64,000 bases of DNA from Bacillus thuringiensis (GCF_014932895.1 NZ_JACYOF010000005.1:124001-188000); one strand, 5' to 3'; counted from the stretch's first letter, positions 55,805-64,000 are shown. Translations and numbers: made by a program. Notes: a model not told the origin generated them from the letters alone.

Positions 55805-56920
55805 TTATTGCTGATTTCTCATAATCCACTCTGCATGAGCATTTGTAGAAGGAGGTGGCTCAGTAGGTGTTTTGTTCTGGCTCGTTTCTTTCTTTGCTTT
55901 TTCGTTAGAGTTAGGATTTGGTTCGGTTTTTGTAGTTGGATTTGTTGGAGTGTTTGTTTTTTCTCCTAGCTCTTTTTCAATTTCGTTACGTACGGTCTCT
56001 ACACTGACTGGATCCGGAAGGAAGTAATAAATACCGTCCATTTTTTTATCTTCTCCTTCAAGCTTTAATGTTTGTATTGTAGAAGGATCAAATCCAGAGA
56101 GTTTATTGTAAAGAGCAAGTCCATCCGAAATAGGAATGTCGGTCTTTATATATTTTCCAACGACAGTCGTTAAATCTTTAATTTTAAATACAGTAGAGGC
56201 GGAATTTAGTTTTTGAGCAACAGCGGCTAGTAATTGTCTTTGTCTAGTAGCTCGACCATAATCGCCGTTTGGATCCTGCTTTCGCATACGGACGTAAGCG
56301 AGTGCTTCTTCACCGTTTAAGCTTTGTTTCCCTTGCTTAAATTGGATTTTTTTGTAGTAATCCACGTCAGAACGCTCCCAGAAATCGAAGGGGACATCAA
56401 CGGTAACACCGCCAACAGCATCAACGATACCTTTAAAACCTTGGAAATCAATTTTAATATAATGGTCTACAGGAACTTTTAGAAACCCTTCGACAGTTTT
56501 GATTGCCATTTTTTCTCCACCGTAAGCATGCGCAGCGTTAATTTTGTCTTCCTTGTCCTTTCCAACAATTGGAACGCGGCTGTCGCGAGGAATACTCATA
56601 AGCGAAACCTTTTGAGTTTTCGGATTGACTGTCGCAAACATTAATGAGTCTGTACGACCATTTTGCCCGTCTGTTGCATAATCCTCTATACCCATAATGA
56701 GGATTGTAAAAGGTTCCTTTGTAATTTCTATATCTTCGGCTCTTAAATCCGATTTTTCACGAGTAAAACCACTGTACATCCCCATGAGAGAAGTGTAGGA
56801 ATTTAATATATAAAGTCCTACACTGCTAAATAAAAATGCGAAAATAAAGAAGTAGAAAAGTTTTCTTCTTCGCTTCTTTTTTATTCTGCGATTTTGGAGA
56901 TGATAATAACGTTCTTCCAT
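55805..56920 (-). CDS. LytR-CpsA-Psr (LCP) family wall polymer ligase
   Basis: 371 residues. Very basic cytoplasmic N-terminus (RRIKKKRRRK), one membrane helix (about 21-42), LCP domain (about 75-290) with GRTDSLMFA, SIPRDSRVPI, and the Arg-rich YVRMRKQDPNGDYGRATRQR, which binds the polyprenyl pyrophosphate; Pro/Thr/Asn-rich C-terminal tail. LCP enzymes transfer completed glycopolymers from lipid carrier to peptidoglycan. The neighbouring tagO and mnaA supply the precursors. Confidence 0.93.
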   Translation of the reverse strand: MEERYYHLQNRRIKKKRRRKLFYFFIFAFLFSSVGLYILNSYTSLMGMYSGFTREKSDLRAEDIEITKEPFTILIMGIEDYATDGQNGRTDSLMFATVNPKTQKVSLMSIPRDSRVPIVGKDKEDKINAAHAYGGEKMAIKTVEGFLKVPVDHYIKIDFQGFKGIVDAVGGVTVDVPFDFWERSDVDYYKKIQFKQGKQSLNGEEALAYVRMRKQDPNGDYGRATRQRQLLAAVAQKLNSASTVFKIKDLTTVVGKYIKTDIPISDGLALYNKLSGFDPSTIQTLKLEGEDKKMDGIYYFLPDPVSVETVRNEIEKELGEKTNTPTNPTTKTEPNPNSNEKAKKETSQNKTPTEPPPSTNAHAEWIMRNQQ

Positions 56921-56993
56921 ATATAATCTCCTTAGTTCATTGTAGAGAAGTAATTCACTACATTAATCTTTAAAGGTGATGATGTAGTTATTC

Positions 56994-57629
56994 TTAGATA
57001 ACATCTTGTTCTAAGTACAACATATCTCCCTCTGTAATTGTACATTTCCCGTTTGTTAGTTCAATCATCCAATCTGTGAATGCTTGCTTTCCATCTTCTT
57101 CTACATACGTATCAAATGTGACATTTTCTAAGTAATGTATATCTTTAATGACATATTTTGAATTTCGTAATTCGTTTTCGACTTTGCCGAGCAATGTGTA
57201 ATCAATTTCGTTCTGCATAACTCGCATTAGTTTTCGTTCAACAACACCGACGTAATTAATACCTTCGCTTGTACACTTTCCATATGCACGAATTAATCCA
57301 CCCGCACCAAGTTTTATGCCACCAAAATAGCGTGTCACGACAACGACAGTATCTTTTAGACCGCGTTTTTTTAGCACTTCTAAAATGGGTACGCCAGCTG
57401 TGCCGCTAGGTTCACCATCATCATTTGCCTTTTGAATGTGATCTTGTTCACCGATTAAATATGCGGAACAATTATGTGTTGCATTCCAATGTTTCTTTTT
57501 AATTTTTTGTATAAACTCTTGAGCTTCTTCTTCAGTTGTAGCTCTGCTTACATAACAAATAAATCTTGATTTTTGAATGACAATTTCGTGTTCGCCATAG
57601 TCTTTGATTGTTAAATATTGTAATAGCAC
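56994..57629 (-). CDS. yvyE: YigZ/YvyE family protein (IMPACT N-terminal domain)
   Basis: 211 residues. IMPACT-type domain (about 10-120) with KKKHWNATHNCSAYL, NDDGEPSGTAGVPIL and VVVTRYFGGIKLGAGGL, followed by a ferredoxin-like DUF1949 domain (about 140-205). Function in bacteria is unclear (RNA or ribosome-related). It lies beside the LCP gene, as in B. subtilis. Confidence 0.93.
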   Translation of the reverse strand: MLLQYLTIKDYGEHEIVIQKSRFICYVSRATTEEEAQEFIQKIKKKHWNATHNCSAYLIGEQDHIQKANDDGEPSGTAGVPILEVLKKRGLKDTVVVVTRYFGGIKLGAGGLIRAYGKCTSEGINYVGVVERKLMRVMQNEIDYTLLGKVENELRNSKYVIKDIHYLENVTFDTYVEEDGKQAFTDWMIELTNGKCTITEGDMLYLEQDVI

Positions 57630-57868
57630 TGATATACGCCCCTATCTATCAAAATGGCTAGTCCTTTACATTTTAAAAGCGGACGTTTTTATATTCAAAC
57701 ATTTTTTATAAATATGTTGAAACTTTTGATGAGCATCTCATTTTTTTGTTGTAATTTGTCGAGATGGTGAGTATAATTTTTCACCGGCATTTTTATGTAT
57801 GGATGCACCATTTTTAGTTTTCGTGTAAAATTAGGGAATAAAAACTTTTTTATAAGGCAGGTACGAAA

Positions 57869-58711
57869 ATGAAAACAGCTATTGTTACTGATAGTACAGC
57901 GTATATACCGAAGCATATTCGTGAAGAACTCAATATATATATGATTCCATTAAACGTTGTGTTTGGAACGGAATCTTATCAAGAAGAAGCTGAAATTTCA
58001 GCAGATGATTTTTATGTGAAAGTACGTGAGCAAGAAGAACTTCCGAAAACGTCTCAGCCAGCAATCGGAAAGTTTGTGGAGCTATATGAGGAATTATCTA
58101 AGGATTATGATGCGGTTATTAGTATTCATCTTTCTAGTGGAATCAGTGGTACATACCAAACAGCAACGACAGCTGGACAGATGGTAGAGGGTATTGAAGT
58201 ATATACGTACGACTCTGAAATTAGTTGTGAAGTACAAGGATTTTATGTGCGTGAAGGTGCAAAACTAGCAAGTGAAGGCAAGGAACCAAAAGAAATTGTC
58301 GCTCGTTTTGATGAAATGAAGCAAACAGTTGACGCGTATTTTGTAGTGGATGATTTACACCATTTACAACGTGGTGGAAGATTAAATAGTGCGCAAGCTT
58401 TCATCGGTAGCTTGCTACAAGTGAAGCCGGTTTTATATTTTAGGGATAAAGTCATTATTCCATTTGAAAAGATTCGTACACGTAAAAAAGCGTTAAAACG
58501 TATCGTTGAAATTTTTGATGAACAAGCAAGTAAAGGTGTACCTATGGAAGCAGTTATTATTCATGCGCAATGTGAAGAAGAAGCGAATGAATGGAAGAAA
58601 GAATTAGAAGCAAAATATCCTCATGTCACAATTCGCACAGGTTATTTTGGTGCTGTAATTGGTACGCATTTAGGTGAAGGTGCACTAGGTCTTGGATGGT
58701 ATACAAAGTAA
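57869..58711 (+). CDS. DegV-family fatty-acid-binding protein
   Basis: 280 residues. TDSTAYIP (residues 7-14), KTSQPA (near 60), HLSSGISGTY (near 92) and the RGGRL segment (near 170) are the DegV (FakB-type) fatty-acid-binding and Thr/His contact residues. FakB presents fatty acids to a kinase (FakA) for phosphorylation, so this is likely a fatty-acid carrier; the partner is not in this window. Divergent from yvyE. Confidence 0.92.
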   Translation: MKTAIVTDSTAYIPKHIREELNIYMIPLNVVFGTESYQEEAEISADDFYVKVREQEELPKTSQPAIGKFVELYEELSKDYDAVISIHLSSGISGTYQTATTAGQMVEGIEVYTYDSEISCEVQGFYVREGAKLASEGKEPKEIVARFDEMKQTVDAYFVVDDLHHLQRGGRLNSAQAFIGSLLQVKPVLYFRDKVIIPFEKIRTRKKALKRIVEIFDEQASKGVPMEAVIIHAQCEEEANEWKKELEAKYPHVTIRTGYFGAVIGTHLGEGALGLGWYTK

Positions 58712-58719
58712 TAGGATAT

Positions 58720-58750
58720 AAAAAGCTCTCTTTTTGAAGAGGGTTTTTTT
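58720..58750 (+). terminator. terminator of the degV gene
   Basis: AAGCTCTCTT / AAGAGGGTT stem followed by a T7 run. Confidence 0.8.
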
Positions 58751-58755
58751 ACGGA

Positions 58756-58812
58756 TATTTTACGTTCAGTTGACAAGTTAATATTTGGAAATGGTAAAAT
58801 GTACGTAAAATA
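58756..58812. promoter_or_regulatory. candidate promoter with flanking inverted repeat
   Basis: TATTTTACGT (58756-58765) and ACGTAAAATA (58803-58812) are perfect complements that bracket TTGACA (58770-58775) and TAAAAT (58795-58800). The 19-bp spacing between the two elements is longer than usual. A plausible self-repression site for the HxlR gene. Confidence 0.45.
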
Positions 58813-58883
58813 AAATAATGAGGAAAGTTTTATAACTTACTTTTTACAAGAAACTATATTATAATAGAGGAGAGGTGAAACAT

Positions 58884-59198
58884 ATGGAGCATAATTCTTG
58901 TTTATGTCCAAAGTTTGAGTCAGCTTTTACTTTGCTTAGTAAAAAATGGACTGGCTTAATTATTAAATCTTTGTTGGAAGAGTCGAAACGTTTTAGAGAA
59001 ATCGCAGATATTATACCGAATATGAGCGATCGTATGTTGTCAGAGCGTTTAAAGGAATTAGAAGGCGAAGGTATTGTAGTTCGTAATGTTTATCCAGAAG
59101 TACCAGTTCGAATTGAATATGGCTTAACTGAAAAAGGGAAAGCGTTAGAAAGTGTTATGGATGAAGTCCAAAATTGGGCTGAGAAATGGATGAAATAG
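58884..59198 (+). CDS. HxlR/DUF24 family redox regulator (YodB-like)
   Basis: 104 residues from ATG 58884 (MEHNSCLC); the GTG at 58875 is inside the Shine-Dalgarno GGAGAGGTG. Winged helix: CPKFESAFTLLSKKWTGLII, MSDRMLSERLKELEGEGIV. The opening is strikingly like B. subtilis YodB (CPKMESAFSLLGKRWNGLII), where the N-terminal Cys senses quinones and diamide. Here Cys8 is that residue, with an extra Cys6. YodB's C-terminal Cys residues are absent. Likely a thiol-based repressor of detoxification genes not in this window. Confidence 0.9.
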   Translation: MEHNSCLCPKFESAFTLLSKKWTGLIIKSLLEESKRFREIADIIPNMSDRMLSERLKELEGEGIVVRNVYPEVPVRIEYGLTEKGKALESVMDEVQNWAEKWMK

Positions 59199-59226
59199 CG
59201 TTTTTATTTGTAATGGTATATGTAAC

Positions 59227-59258
59227 AAAACGTAAGGGACACCTTACGTTTTTTTTTG
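59227..59258 (+). terminator. terminator of the HxlR gene
   Basis: AAAACGTAAGG pairs with CCTTACGTTTT, followed by a T-run. The bcr1 copy begins immediately after it. Confidence 0.9.
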
Positions 59259-59384
59259 TTTATCCAGCTATTTGTGGGCAGTAAAACTCCCACCTCAAAA
59301 TTCGGCTGGAGCGAAGAAGTTAGGTGGGAGATCAACTGCCCGTAAACGCCCGATTGGTGCGGGCTGATTATAGTTTCACTTTAT
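59259..59384 (+). repeat. bcr1 repeat (H)
   Basis: 126 bp between TTTAT at 59259-59263 and TTTAT at 59380-59384. CTATTTGTGGGCAGTAAAAC, CTCCCACCT/AGGTGGGAG, GCCCGATTGGTGCGGGC and TAGTTTCACTTTAT are present, and the inner CAGTGG hairpin is absent. Confidence 0.95.
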
Positions 59385-59470
59385 AAAAACGGTAGGGCTT
59401 TTAAATTTCTACATATACATACAAAATTATACATATTTTGCACTAGAGGTGCATAAAATATTACATTTGC

Positions 59471-59487
59471 TTTACAAAAGCGTAACA
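59471..59487 (-). promoter_or_regulatory. WalR box upstream of the CwlO-like gene
   Basis: On the minus strand TGTTAC-GCTTT-TGTAAA, an exact fit to TGTWAH-N5-TGTWAH. It lies about 30 bp upstream of TATAAA (59514-59519). B. subtilis cwlO belongs to the WalR regulon. Confidence 0.6.
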
Positions 59488-59572
59488 TTAGCAAAAAAAA
59501 TCCCGAATTATGGTATAAATTTTATAGGTTATATACGGAAAAAGAAAAAGGAAAGCGGTGTAAAAAAATAAA

Positions 59573-60913
59573 ATGAAAAAGCTAAAAATGGCGTCTTGCG
59601 CATTAGTTGCAGGGTTAATGTTTTCAGGTCTAACACCAAATGCATTTGCAGAAGATAAGATTTCTGATGTGAAATCTCAAATTAACGCACAAAATGACAC
59701 TTTACATAAACAACAACAAGAACGTGATGAATTACAAAAACAAATGAATGACTTAAACAAAACAATTCAAGGTTTAGATAAGTCTGTTCAAGAGAATGCT
59801 ACAAAACTGGATGAAACAACGAAAAAAGTTGCTGATACTGAGCAATTAATCGAAACGAAAAATAAAAGCATTGCAGAACTACAAACAAAAATTGCAAAGC
59901 GTGAAGAGTTATTAAGAAAACGTTTAGTTGCACTTCAAGAACAGCCGAACACGAACGTTGTAACAGAAGTTCTTGTAAACTCTAAAAATATTGCAGATTT
60001 AGTTGATCGTTTAACTTCTGTTTCTAAAATTCTTGAGTCTGACGAAGATATCATGAAAACACAACAACAAGATCAAGCGAGCGTAAAAAAAGATGTTGAA
60101 ACGGTAAAAACAAAACAAAAAGAATTAAAAGAAGCACAAGCTCAAATTGAAACTGCTAAGAAAGAACTTGACGCTGAAAAAGCGAAAAAAGAAACAGCAG
60201 TAAATGATTTAAGCGGCAAAATGGATACAGTTGTAACTACGATGACGAGCACGGAAAGTCAATTGAAAGACCTTGAGATACAAGCATTACAATTACAACG
60301 TATGGCTGAAGAAGAGGCACAAGAAAAAGCTGCACAAGAAGCTGCTGCTCAAAAACAAGCAGAGCAAGCCGCTAAGGACGCGCAGGCTCAGCCAGCACAA
60401 GCACAAGCACAAGCACCTGCACAAGAAGCTGCACAAGAAGCTGCACCAGCAAACAACGGTGGACAAGCTCAAAAAGAAGAGCCTAAAAAAGAAGAGTCTA
60501 AAAAAGAAGAGTCTAAAAAAGAAGCACCTAAACAAGAAAAGAAACAACCAGAGCCAGCACCAACTCCGGATATTGGCGTAATCGGTAAGGCAAAGCAATA
60601 CTTAGGTATGCCATATGTTTGGGGAAGTGCATCTCCATCAAAAGGTGGTTTTGACTGTAGTGGATTCATTTCTTACATTTATGGTGTAGGTCGCCAAGAC
60701 GTTGCAGGTTACTGGAACTCAGTTTCTAAAGTAAGTAGCCCACAACCTGGAGATTTAGTATTCTTCCAAGGTACTTATAAAGCAGGTCCATCTCACATCG
60801 GTATTTATGTGGGGAACGGACAAATGATTCACGCGAGTGATAAAGGAATTGCTTACGGTGATATTAACAGTTCTTACAACCAGAAACATTTCTTAGGATA
60901 CGGTCGATTCTAG
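59573..60913 (+). CDS. secreted CwlO-like peptidoglycan hydrolase (coiled coil + NlpC/P60)
   Basis: 446 residues. Signal peptide (MKKLKMASCALVAGL, cleavage AFA about residue 26), coiled coil (about 30-245), Ala/Gln and Lys/Glu/Pro low-complexity linker (about 250-335, with tandem KKEESKKEES units), then NlpC/P60 (340-446) with Cys in GGFDCSGFI, His in AGPSHIGIY and a third residue in MIHASD. The coiled coil is the part FtsEX binds in CwlO, so this is a likely DL-endopeptidase for elongation. Repeats in the linker are a source of length variation. A WalR box is upstream. Confidence 0.93.
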   Translation: MKKLKMASCALVAGLMFSGLTPNAFAEDKISDVKSQINAQNDTLHKQQQERDELQKQMNDLNKTIQGLDKSVQENATKLDETTKKVADTEQLIETKNKSIAELQTKIAKREELLRKRLVALQEQPNTNVVTEVLVNSKNIADLVDRLTSVSKILESDEDIMKTQQQDQASVKKDVETVKTKQKELKEAQAQIETAKKELDAEKAKKETAVNDLSGKMDTVVTTMTSTESQLKDLEIQALQLQRMAEEEAQEKAAQEAAAQKQAEQAAKDAQAQPAQAQAQAPAQEAAQEAAPANNGGQAQKEEPKKEESKKEESKKEAPKQEKKQPEPAPTPDIGVIGKAKQYLGMPYVWGSASPSKGGFDCSGFISYIYGVGRQDVAGYWNSVSKVSSPQPGDLVFFQGTYKAGPSHIGIYVGNGQMIHASDKGIAYGDINSSYNQKHFLGYGRF

Positions 60914-60940
60914 GATTTATAATTTAATAAAAACGTGTAT

Positions 60941-60985
60941 AAAGTCGATAGCTTACTATTTTATAAGTAGGTTATCGGCTTTTTT
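60941..60985 (+). terminator. terminator of the CwlO-like gene
   Basis: GTCGATAGCTTACT pairs, with mismatches, to AGTAGGTTATCGGC, followed by a T6 run. Confidence 0.8.
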
Positions 60986-61039
60986 GAGTTTTTACGAGAT
61001 TATGAGAAAGGTTTATAGTAGTGCTGGAGGTGATTGCTG

Positions 61040-62389
61040 ATGTTAGCTGGGAAACAGTTACTATTAGAAGAACTTTCTTCAGATTTACGGGGGAAATTAA
61101 AGGATCTGAAAAAGAAGGGAGAGATTGTTTGTGTACAAGGTGTCAAAAAGAAAGCTTCTAAATATGTGTGTCAGCGCTGCGGGAATATAGAGCAGCGACT
61201 ATTTGCATCATTTTTATGTAAAAGGTGCAGCAAAGTATGTACATATTGCCGTAAGTGCATAACGATGGGGAGAGTCAGTGAATGCGCTGTACTCGTTCGC
61301 GGAATCGCTGAAAGGAAAGGAGAAAAGGATTTAAACCCGTTACAGTGGGAGGGAGATTTGTCTACCGGTCAGGAGTTGGCTGCGCAAGGGGTTATGGAAG
61401 CTGTTAAACAGAAAGAATCATTCTTCATTTGGGCAGTGTGCGGGGCCGGAAAAACAGAAATGTTATTTTACGGTATTAAACAGGCACTTCAAAAAGGAGA
61501 AAGAGTTTGTATTGCAACACCGAGGACGGATGTTGTACTGGAATTAGCACCGAGATTGCAAGAAGTGTTTCCATATACAAATGTAGCTGCTTTATATGGA
61601 GGAAGTGTAGATAAGGGAAAAGATGCAGCGTTAGTCGTTGCAACTACCCATCAGCTATTACGTTATTATAGGGCGTTTCATGTTATGATTGTAGATGAGA
61701 TAGATGCTTTTCCATATTGTGCCGATCAAATGTTACAGTATGCGGTAAAACAAGCGATGAAAGAGAAAGCGGCACGTATTTATTTAACTGCAACTCCGGA
61801 TGAAAAGTGGAAACGTAATCTCAGAAAGGGGAAAGAAAAAGGTGTCATTGTTTCTGGACGATATCACCGGTATCCTCTGCCAGTTCCTCTATTTTACTGG
61901 TGCGGAAATTGGAAAAAAAGCCTCATTCATAAAAGAATTCCTCGAGTTTTACTACAATGGTTAAAAATATACTTAAATAAAAAGTATCCTATTTTTTTAT
62001 TTGTTCCCCATGTGCGATATGTAGAAGAAATGATCCTGTTATTGAAATCGTTAGATGATAGAGTTGAAGGTGTACATGCAGAAGATCCGATGAGAAAGGA
62101 GAAAGTGGCGGCTTTCAGGAAGGGAGAAATTCCTTTGCTAGTTACAACGACGATTTTGGAGCGAGGTGTAACGGTGAAAAATTTACAAGTCGCAGTTTTA
62201 GGAGCGGAAGAAGAAATATTTTCAGAAAGTGCGCTTGTACAAATTGCAGGTCGAGCTGGTCGGAGTTTTGAAGAACCGTATGGAGAGGTCATTTATTTTC
62301 ATTATGGTAAGACAGCGGCGATGGTACGTGCGAAAAAACATATTCAAAGTATGAACAAAAATGCTAAAGAACAAGGGTTAATCGATTAA
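61040..62389 (+). CDS. comFA: competence helicase ComFA
   Basis: 449 residues from ATG 61040, 6 bp after GGAGGTGA; TTG 61034 and CTG 61037 are upstream in frame. N-terminal zinc finger with CQRCG...CKRCSKVCTYCRKC (about 38-75), Walker A AVCGAGKTEM (near 133), DEID (near 222; DEAD-box variant), LTATPD, and the motif VI QIAGRAGRS (near 415). ComFA is an ssDNA-translocating ATPase pulling transforming DNA into the cytoplasm. Overlaps comFC by one base. Confidence 0.95.
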   Translation: MLAGKQLLLEELSSDLRGKLKDLKKKGEIVCVQGVKKKASKYVCQRCGNIEQRLFASFLCKRCSKVCTYCRKCITMGRVSECAVLVRGIAERKGEKDLNPLQWEGDLSTGQELAAQGVMEAVKQKESFFIWAVCGAGKTEMLFYGIKQALQKGERVCIATPRTDVVLELAPRLQEVFPYTNVAALYGGSVDKGKDAALVVATTHQLLRYYRAFHVMIVDEIDAFPYCADQMLQYAVKQAMKEKAARIYLTATPDEKWKRNLRKGKEKGVIVSGRYHRYPLPVPLFYWCGNWKKSLIHKRIPRVLLQWLKIYLNKKYPIFLFVPHVRYVEEMILLLKSLDDRVEGVHAEDPMRKEKVAAFRKGEIPLLVTTTILERGVTVKNLQVAVLGAEEEIFSESALVQIAGRAGRSFEEPYGEVIYFHYGKTAAMVRAKKHIQSMNKNAKEQGLID

Positions 62390-63093
62390 TGCATTGCCTT
62401 CTTTGTGATGAGTATATTTTAGAAACAGTTAGTTGGTACACCTTTTTTGTAAAATCTCATCGAAAATATATATGTGATAGATGTGAGCGGAAACTTTCCT
62501 ATATTATAGGTGAAATTTGTAAAGAATGTGGACGCCCTTTAGAATTTGTTCCTGCCTCATTTCAAGAAGATGAAATTTGCATGGATTGTATAAGGTGGAT
62601 GAACGAGGAGAAGTATCAGTCTTTTAAAAACCGTTCGTTATACATGTACGATGATGAGATGAAAGAAATATTAGCGCAGTTTAAGTTTAGAGGTGATGTA
62701 GAGTTAGTTCATATTTTTTATCGTCCTTTTCGAAGGCTATTTCAAAAGTATTTTGCGAATGTTTCAACCGTTATCGCTGTTCCTCTTAGTAAGGAAAGGG
62801 AATATGAACGTGGTTTTAATCAAGCTGAGTTATTGGCAGCTTGTTTACCTGTTAGTGTGTCTAATACATCATTAAGCAGAATAGAAACAGAAAAGCAAAG
62901 TAAGAAGACGCGTAAAGAAAGGGTTTCAGGAAGTAATCCTTTTTATTTTCAGGAAGAAGAGGTGTTTCATGGCCAACATATTTTACTCGTTGACGATGTG
63001 TATACGACAGGAATTACAGTTAGGCAAATTGGAAGTCTGTTATACGAAAGAGGAGCAAGTGAAGTATCTAGTTTGACACTTTGTAGAAGTTAA
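62389..63093 (+). CDS. comFC: competence protein ComFC (phosphoribosyltransferase-like)
   Basis: 234 residues. The ATG shares its A with the comFA stop (TAATG). N-terminal zinc finger with CLLC...CDRC and CKECGRP...CMDC pairs (to about 68), then a PRTase fold with AVPLSKEREYERGFNQAELL and the PRPP loop ILLVDDVYTTGIT (near 198). Works with ComFA in DNA uptake. No ribosome site is visible, so translation is coupled. comFB, between comFA and comFC in B. subtilis, is not present. Confidence 0.95.
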   Translation: MHCLLCDEYILETVSWYTFFVKSHRKYICDRCERKLSYIIGEICKECGRPLEFVPASFQEDEICMDCIRWMNEEKYQSFKNRSLYMYDDEMKEILAQFKFRGDVELVHIFYRPFRRLFQKYFANVSTVIAVPLSKEREYERGFNQAELLAACLPVSVSNTSLSRIETEKQSKKTRKERVSGSNPFYFQEEEVFHGQHILLVDDVYTTGITVRQIGSLLYERGASEVSSLTLCRS

Positions 63094-63213
63094 TATGGAA
63101 ATGTCGAAAGGGATAATAAAAAGGCGATAAGTCTTCTTTGACTTCATATGTTGTCATTCGTTATAGTCAGAATATGGGGCAGATGCCCTGATTTTTAGAG
63201 TGAAGGGAATGGA

Positions 63214-63417
63214 ATGAACATGCAAGGAAAAGTGAAATGGTTCAATGCAGAAAAGGGATTTGGGTTTATTGAGCGCGAAGATGGTGATGATGTGTTTGTC
63301 CATTTTTCTGCAATTCAGCAAGATGGGTATAAGTCATTAGAAGAAGGGCAACAAGTAGAGTTTGACATTGTAGATGGAGCACGTGGACCACAAGCGGCTA
63401 ATGTTGTAAAACTGTAG
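63214..63417 (+). CDS. cold-shock protein (CspA family)
   Basis: 67 residues, OB fold with RNP1 KGFGFIE and RNP2 DVFVHFS; binds single-stranded RNA/DNA and acts as RNA chaperone. ATG at 63214 has AAGGGA 6 bp upstream; ATG 63220 (MQGKVKWF) gives the usual 65 residues and is also possible. Probably the cspC-type paralogue of the B. cereus group, but I cannot be sure which. Confidence 0.95.
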   Translation: MNMQGKVKWFNAEKGFGFIEREDGDDVFVHFSAIQQDGYKSLEEGQQVEFDIVDGARGPQAANVVKL

Positions 63418-63737
63418 GGATATTGTTTTTGGGAAGAGAGAGCTGCGTTTGTGGCAACGTTATATATATAGTAGCACCTCTTGTTTTTTACAAGGGGTTT
63501 TTGTTATAAGCTGAGTTGTCAAAAAGTTGTTTCTTTTCTGTAACGAATTGTCCACAGTTATATTCGTTATCTACAATGTTAATAGGGTAAAATAAAGATA
63601 GAAACGATGCATCTTTTCATTTCAACAAAAAACGATAAAAAAATCGCAATTCCACTAATTTTTTTAAAAAAGTTAGAAGGAGTTTTTAAGCCAGTGTCGA
63701 AATTATAGTACATAGGCTTGAAAGGAGGAATTCATCT
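63418..63737. other. intergenic region upstream of hpf
   Basis: 320 bp; apart from the terminator I see a weak sigma-B-like pair GTTATC-N13-GGGTAA (about 63567-63591) that fits the stress control known for this gene, and a DnaA-box-like TTGTCCACA. Neither is convincing alone. Confidence 0.35.
63475..63503 (+). terminator. terminator of the cold-shock gene
   Basis: ACCTCTTGT / ACAAGGGGT stem with two wobble pairs around TTTTT, then TTTTG. Confidence 0.75.
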
Positions 63738-64000
63738 ATGAAATTCAACATTCGTGGTGAAAATATTGAAGTAACTCCAGCATTAAAGGAATATGTAGAG
63801 AAAAAACTAAGTAAGTTAGAGCGTTATTTTGATACATTCCCAGAGATTAAAGTTAATTTAAAAGTATACTCTGACAAGCAACGTGTCGAGGTAACAATTC
63901 CGTTTCCGGATTTATTACTTCGTGCAGAAGAAACTAATAGCGATATGTACGCTGCTATCGATTTAGTAGTTGATAAAATTGAGCGACAAATTCGTAAACA
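63738..64000 (+). CDS. hpf: ribosome hibernation promoting factor, partial
   Basis: The first 87 codons plus two bases of a frame cut by the window edge. MKFNIRGENIEVTPALKEYV opens the HPF/RaiA (S30AE) fold: ALKEYVEKKLSKLERYF, then AEETNSDMYAAIDLVVDKIERQIRK. It binds the 30S subunit and dimerises ribosomes in stationary phase (YvyD in B. subtilis). AAAGGAGG precedes the ATG. The long form's C-terminal domain would lie beyond 64000. Confidence 0.96.
   Translation, partial: MKFNIRGENIEVTPALKEYVEKKLSKLERYFDTFPEIKVNLKVYSDKQRVEVTIPFPDLLLRAEETNSDMYAAIDLVVDKIERQIRK

Noticed and set aside
60293-60598. 101-codon Leu/Phe/Cys-rich ORF on the minus strand
   Set aside because: It is the complement of the Lys/Glu/Ala low-complexity linker of the CwlO-like gene.
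63548-63556. TTGTCCACA resembling a DnaA box
   Set aside because: Single copy with one mismatch, no cluster and no dnaA/dnaN nearby, so no origin.

Overview
The window looks like chromosomal DNA of the Bacillus cereus group. It is AT-rich, has strong AAGGAGG-type ribosome sites, carries SH3b/NlpC and SH3b/3D cell-wall proteins and a comFA-comFC-csp-hpf end typical of these bacilli, and contains nine copies or remnants of the bcr1 repeat known from this group. I see no rRNA, tRNA, CRISPR array, prophage or insertion-sequence transposase.

Layout. 1-9.5 kb: a DUF1659/DUF2922 pair, a VanZ-like protein, a SNF2 helicase/SWIM pair (ywqA/ywqB type), then a three-gene zinc-ribbon/TcaA-like membrane cluster. 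9.5-22.5 kb: a secreted SH3b-3D protein, a BCCT osmolyte transporter, a degenerate-GGDEF plus glycosyltransferase-2 pair, NupC, a five-SH3b NlpC/P60 endopeptidase, D-amino-acid aminotransferase and a lipoteichoic acid synthase. 23-35.9 kb: small membrane proteins, lactate permease, a TPP-riboswitch-controlled thiC, cytochrome bd oxidase, a GH8/YdaJ-like protein, and a divergent LysR/YhgE-Pip pair. 36-39 kb: VOC protein, acyltransferase, dicarboxylate-type symporter. 39.2-50.5 kb: two tandem cellobiose-type PTS cassettes; the second continues into a GH4 6-phospho-beta-glucosidase and a ChbG/YdjC deacetylase and has a sigma-54 (-24/-12) promoter, a cre site and inverted repeats upstream, while a PRD-containing sigma-54 activator lies further downstream. 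A chromate transporter and a CHRD protein sit in between. 50.6-58.7 kb: envelope polysaccharide genes (polysaccharide deacetylase, tagO, UDP-glucose dehydrogenase, mnaA, an LCP ligase), then yvyE and degV. 58.8-64 kb: an HxlR/YodB-like redox regulator, a CwlO-like hydrolase with a WalR box, comFA, comFC, a cold-shock protein, and the start of hpf, cut by the window edge.

How it fits together. Much of the region serves the cell envelope (LtaS, TagO, MnaA, LCP, two NlpC/P60 hydrolases, the 3D protein, possibly the TcaA cluster and the GGDEF/GT2 pair). Three of these genes have WalR-like boxes upstream. The best-supported regulatory circuit is the sigma-54/PRD/PTS beta-glucoside system. The most unusual structural theme is the bcr1 repeats: their right ends repeatedly lie on stop codons, and their left ends lie in terminator T-tracts.
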